Shown here piece after piece: positions 60,404 to 64,000 of a stretch of 64,000 nucleotides of DNA (position 1 is its first letter; the number at the start of each line of letters is the position of its first letter). The notes under the pieces were generated by a model, which did no database searches, was not told where the DNA came from, and saw only the letters and a list, made by a program, of their open reading frames with translations. The stretch is from NCBI GenBank assembly GCA_037957365.1, contig JARHVA010000021.1, forward strand, positions 935,001 through 999,000, written 5' to 3'. Made by a program: the position numbers and the translations under genes. The DNA comes from Torreya grandis. Taxonomy: Eukaryota > Streptophyta > Pinopsida > Cupressales > Taxaceae.

Positions 60404-63400
60404 TGTGACAAAACTATTATACCAAAAAAATTTACCCTTGGAGGAGGTGGTTTAGAACTCTCAAAATTTGGGTAAGATGGGATTACCCTTAGACCTATGG
60501 ATTGTATACAATAGGGGTAAATCTATAGATTATGGGATATCTCCCTTGATCTATTTGTTAAGATCACACACTACACTAGGCTAATCATTATTGTGGGTGA
60601 AAAGGGGAGAAGGAAACATAAAATCAACCTATAATAATGAAGGTGATACACCAAAAATAACTCCACAAACATACTTGCATTTGCACTAAGAAAGAAGACT
60701 ATTAAAACTAACCTCAACTCAATGTTCTTCTAGCATAATTGTTTATACATGAAGGTAGATTTCTATACATATCTAGAGGTGGGTGAAAATGAGGTCTAAT
60801 CCTAGATACTGCTAATCTCTCTCACTTTAAATACACCTTAAAAAAATGTTACACTTCATGGGACTTGTTAGAAGAAACGCTACTACTCACACAATGCATG
60901 CAAGAGCATAATGAAAGCAAGGAGAAGACATTCATCACTTGTCATCTAAATACACTACTTGACATACTTAGGAAGTAGTTTAAAATAAAAAATCAAGTTA
61001 AAAAATTTATTCAAAGGCAAAATAATATGTCAATTCTAGTAAGGATTCACCATACCAATTGTGGATTCTTTACAATGTTAAAATGGCTCGAATATATAGA
61101 GCATAAGAGAGGAAAGAGAATAAGTGAAGTTGAACAGTCACAAGGCCAAGTGTTAAAGATTGAAATATTATTACAATTCAATCAAATGGAGTCATATAAT
61201 AGGTCATGAGGTCCTCTTAGATAAGTGTCCATCTAAAATATGACACCTTCTTGAAGTTTACATAGAGATCTTCATTATCTTGCTTGAAATTGCCATATTG
61301 ATGAGGAGTTCACTAACTAACCAAAACTATTTTAGCAATCATTGACAAATATATTATGACTTGAAAATTTAGAAACAAGATTGTGATAGTAATATATGCC
61401 TTTCCAACTAATAGCATTCTCCTGGTCACTTTATCACTTACCTTTTTGTAGTCACTTATTAGCCTTCTAGGTCTAGACCTTCACACTTGTCACTTAAGTG
61501 ACTTGTAGATGCTCATGGATATTAATTTCATGCATGTGTGACAAATAAACAAAACCTATTTGTCCTATTTTCTATCAAATAGACCTCAAGAGATTCAATA
61601 TCACACTTCTCACAATCACACTTAGGCGGTCACCCTCTTTCTCATTATCTTGTTCAAGACTACTTGTAATGACCAACTTAATATAGGGGTTTTGATGCAT
61701 AAACAAGGTTATAATTAGGTATGAAAAGTTATAACAAGTATCCACAAACCTTCCACAATATCCTTCACCTATCAATTCCTGTATGTACTTATAAAACACC
61801 TAAAATCCTACAAAAAAAAACAAAAAAAAACTTGTTTGTATAAGTCATGGTATGGAACAATTAAGTGGTGAGGATATTGGGAGAGTTAAAAATAGGTCCA
61901 AGTGACTTTACAATTCTATTGACCTCTTTTGGATACACTTCCATTCATATTTTATTCAATAGGTTCTTGAAAGGGTTTTAGGTCATTTAGGTTCTTAGTG
62001 ATGATTCATAAAAATTAAGGCCTTAAATCCCTAACCAATTACACTGAATTAACATTCAAGACCCCCATTAACTATTATTAAGTATTTGAGACACCATGCA
62101 TGTTGTCTGTATAGATATAAGCAAAAGAAATTGGTTTCTCAAATAACTGCTTGAATTCTGTTCCCCTGAGATAGGTTTAAGCTAAAAGTGACCAATTTGA
62201 GTTGATCTCTAAAAAATTATAGGTATTTCCAACCTTATAATCTCCCATTAATTTTATCAAAGTGTTTGGGAAGATCATATAGTCATATTAATTTCATTAA
62301 GATCCATGAAGGTTTAGGCCTAGTTATAGGCCTAATAGGCTTAGAATGTGTTTGTGTATATGACCACCTGTGAATGGTCTCAATGATTTTAGGGCCTTTT
62401 AACACTTTGTTCACCTTAAATACAACCTTAAACACATCATTTATTCAATACTCTTAATTTCATCCTCTTTCCATCCATGTATAAAGGGTCTGTACATTTC
62501 CCTGATTATAAAGTGCCTCATGTTTGAGATAAAATAGAGGACACTTCCCCTATTCATTTAACCTAAAGGAGACTATAGAATGATTATTTAGGTGTCGATG
62601 ACCCTATATTATAATTATGAAATATTGATCACACTCATAGCGGTCTTAACACTTCAAACCCTCAAGACTAGATTTTATGCCTGTGACTATGTGCAGGGTT
62701 TAGTTGACTGAGTATGAGATCCAAAACCCAATTTAGTTTAATATTTTATTAATTTTCCTTGCCTCTAAATATCTCATGAAATGTGTTATCATAAATTTTA
62801 TAATGTATTCAACATGATTATCCACCTTATACCTCTACCAACATTTCAAACTGTATCTCCATTGGCTTGAGCTAGTTTATGACTGATATGAGGGAAATAT
62901 GAGATTCATGTAGGTGATGATGTATGATTAAACACTATAATTTACACCTTTTGACTTATACTAAGGTAGTTATTAAATTTCACACTTTAATGTATCATTT
63001 TTACATTGAAATCTTGTATTCATTCTCTCTACTATGTATTCATTCTCTCTACTATCAATGCAATGCAAGTTTACAAGTTCTAGGTTTCTTTTGGACTCAA
63101 AGACACTGCATTTCACTGAATGTTTCAAGTGGGAACTTGACTGAATTATAACCTTACTCAACCATCATTATCTTGAACTAGAAACTTCATTTTTATGTCA
63201 ATATGTTTGCTTCAGGTTTAGGTTACAATAGAGAAACCATTAGGCTTACACAGACCTTATAAACCTCCACCAACAGATGCTACTATACAGAGCAAAATCT
63301 CTTTTCAGAGAAGTTAAGGTAAGTCATCTCATTTAGCAAATTTCTTCATCCTAACTAAATGTAGGTCTTGAATTGAATATATGATCAACACTATGAAACC

Positions 63401-64000
63401 TGAATGACTTGAGAACTCTATTCAATTCTTGAAATTATACACAACCTATTTCTTGGGTTTTAAATAGTCTTCCAATTATATGTACATACCTATAGGTGAC
63501 TATACACATTAGGGCTTTGTTTAGTCTTTACTTAGTGTCTAATAACCCCATCTCCATCAAATTCAAGGTCATTTAATGGAGAATAAGAATAGTCCATGCT
63601 ATGAGGGGGTGAAAACAAATGCATCTCCTTTGATTTGAATCCATTCATAGAATATCAAACACTGTAACTGATAAAACACTATTCTACATACCAATGATGC
63701 CCACTTCTAGCACAAGGAGAATGATCTTACCTATTAATTCATATCCACATGTTCCAAACCATTTGAATTAAACATTAAGAGGATGAACATGCTCTCTCAA
63801 ATTGTGTACATGACTTAGTTCACATAGATCAATGCAAATAGATGAGAAAATCGAAGCCATTGGGAATGTACAACTAGTTTGGAGGCACTAATAGTCTTAG
63901 TGATTATTAATAAAGCACAGACCACTAATCTAGAAAACATGATCATGAAATGAAAGAATATAAATACTACTAACATCCCTCAAGTGCACTCACTCCAACT
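60404..64000 (-). repeat. 5' LTR of the long-LTR element, truncated by window
   Basis: Homologous to 53757 onward. On the minus strand it ends ...GTCACA or a few bases beyond, followed by ctagtgggactaagttcc, an imperfect palindrome at the place expected for a primer-binding site. No standard tRNA match was recognised. Confidence 0.6.

Larger units (their letters stand above)
53757..64000 (-). mobile_element. Long-LTR, short-interior retroelement (LARD-like), cut by window edge
   Basis: 53757-57340 and 60404-64000 are collinear direct repeats, recognisable by blocks such as aaggggagaaggaaacataa, agacctctagagattcaata and ctcactccaact. They have substitutions but few indels (offset about 6,647 at the start, 6,660 at the end). 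Each is at least 3.6 kb. If the LTR ends at 57921 (minus TGATACCCCCTAAAATTC), it is about 4.2 kb. Only about 2.5 kb lies between, with minus-strand coding traces, so the element is probably minus strand and non-autonomous. Confidence 0.65.

Overview
The window looks like gene-poor intergenic DNA from a plant with a large, repeat-dominated nuclear genome. The main evidence is nested LTR retrotransposons with plant-type signatures, decayed LINE and hAT coding regions, AT-rich bulk sequence and dinucleotide microsatellites. I found no intact cellular gene, tRNA, rRNA or CRISPR array. Old, diverged LTR pairs and very long LTRs would fit a gymnosperm, but that is inference.

Layout, left to right. 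(1) 1-3577: minus-strand Ty3-like element cut by the window edge (broken gag, leader, LTR with repeated GACGTC palindromes), inserted into a plus-strand LINE relic (3578-5945). (2) 5946-10024: microsatellites, a 20-bp-period minisatellite, then an unrecognised, decayed plus-strand coding region behind a TATA-like box. (3) 10025-26631: the most striking object, a head-to-tail array of LTR-pol-LTR-pol-LTR-pol-LTR-pol-LTR-pol-LTR. It has six ~513-bp LTRs and five ~2.7-kb internal regions. Each internal region starts directly in reverse transcriptase, with no primer-binding site, gag or protease. All five carry one identical stop codon, so the founder was already defective before amplification. 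(4) 26632-31560: a short coding scrap, a minus-strand hAT-type transposase pseudogene, a second array of the same 20-bp minisatellite family, and the 3' end of a Copia-like element. (5) 33363-48811: a minus-strand Copia element whose RNase H region is split by a complete plus-strand Ty3/Tat-like element (34419-41940) with a perfect 5-bp target duplication (ttagg). The Tat element holds a cluster of repeated polypurine-like motifs and a 571-bp tandem duplication whose two copies carry different microsatellites at the same site. (6) 48812-53756: an unidentified plus-strand stretch and a broken Ty3 gag-protease relic. (7) 53757-64000: an element with LTRs of about 4 kb and only about 2.5 kb of internal DNA carrying a degraded minus-strand Tyr/Pro-rich reading frame. 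It is LARD-like, and its second LTR runs off the window.

No genes here appear to work together as a pathway. The biology on show is retrotransposon nesting, decay by C-to-T type mutation, and DNA-level amplification of a headless retroelement. All identifications rest on reading motifs by eye. No database search was run.
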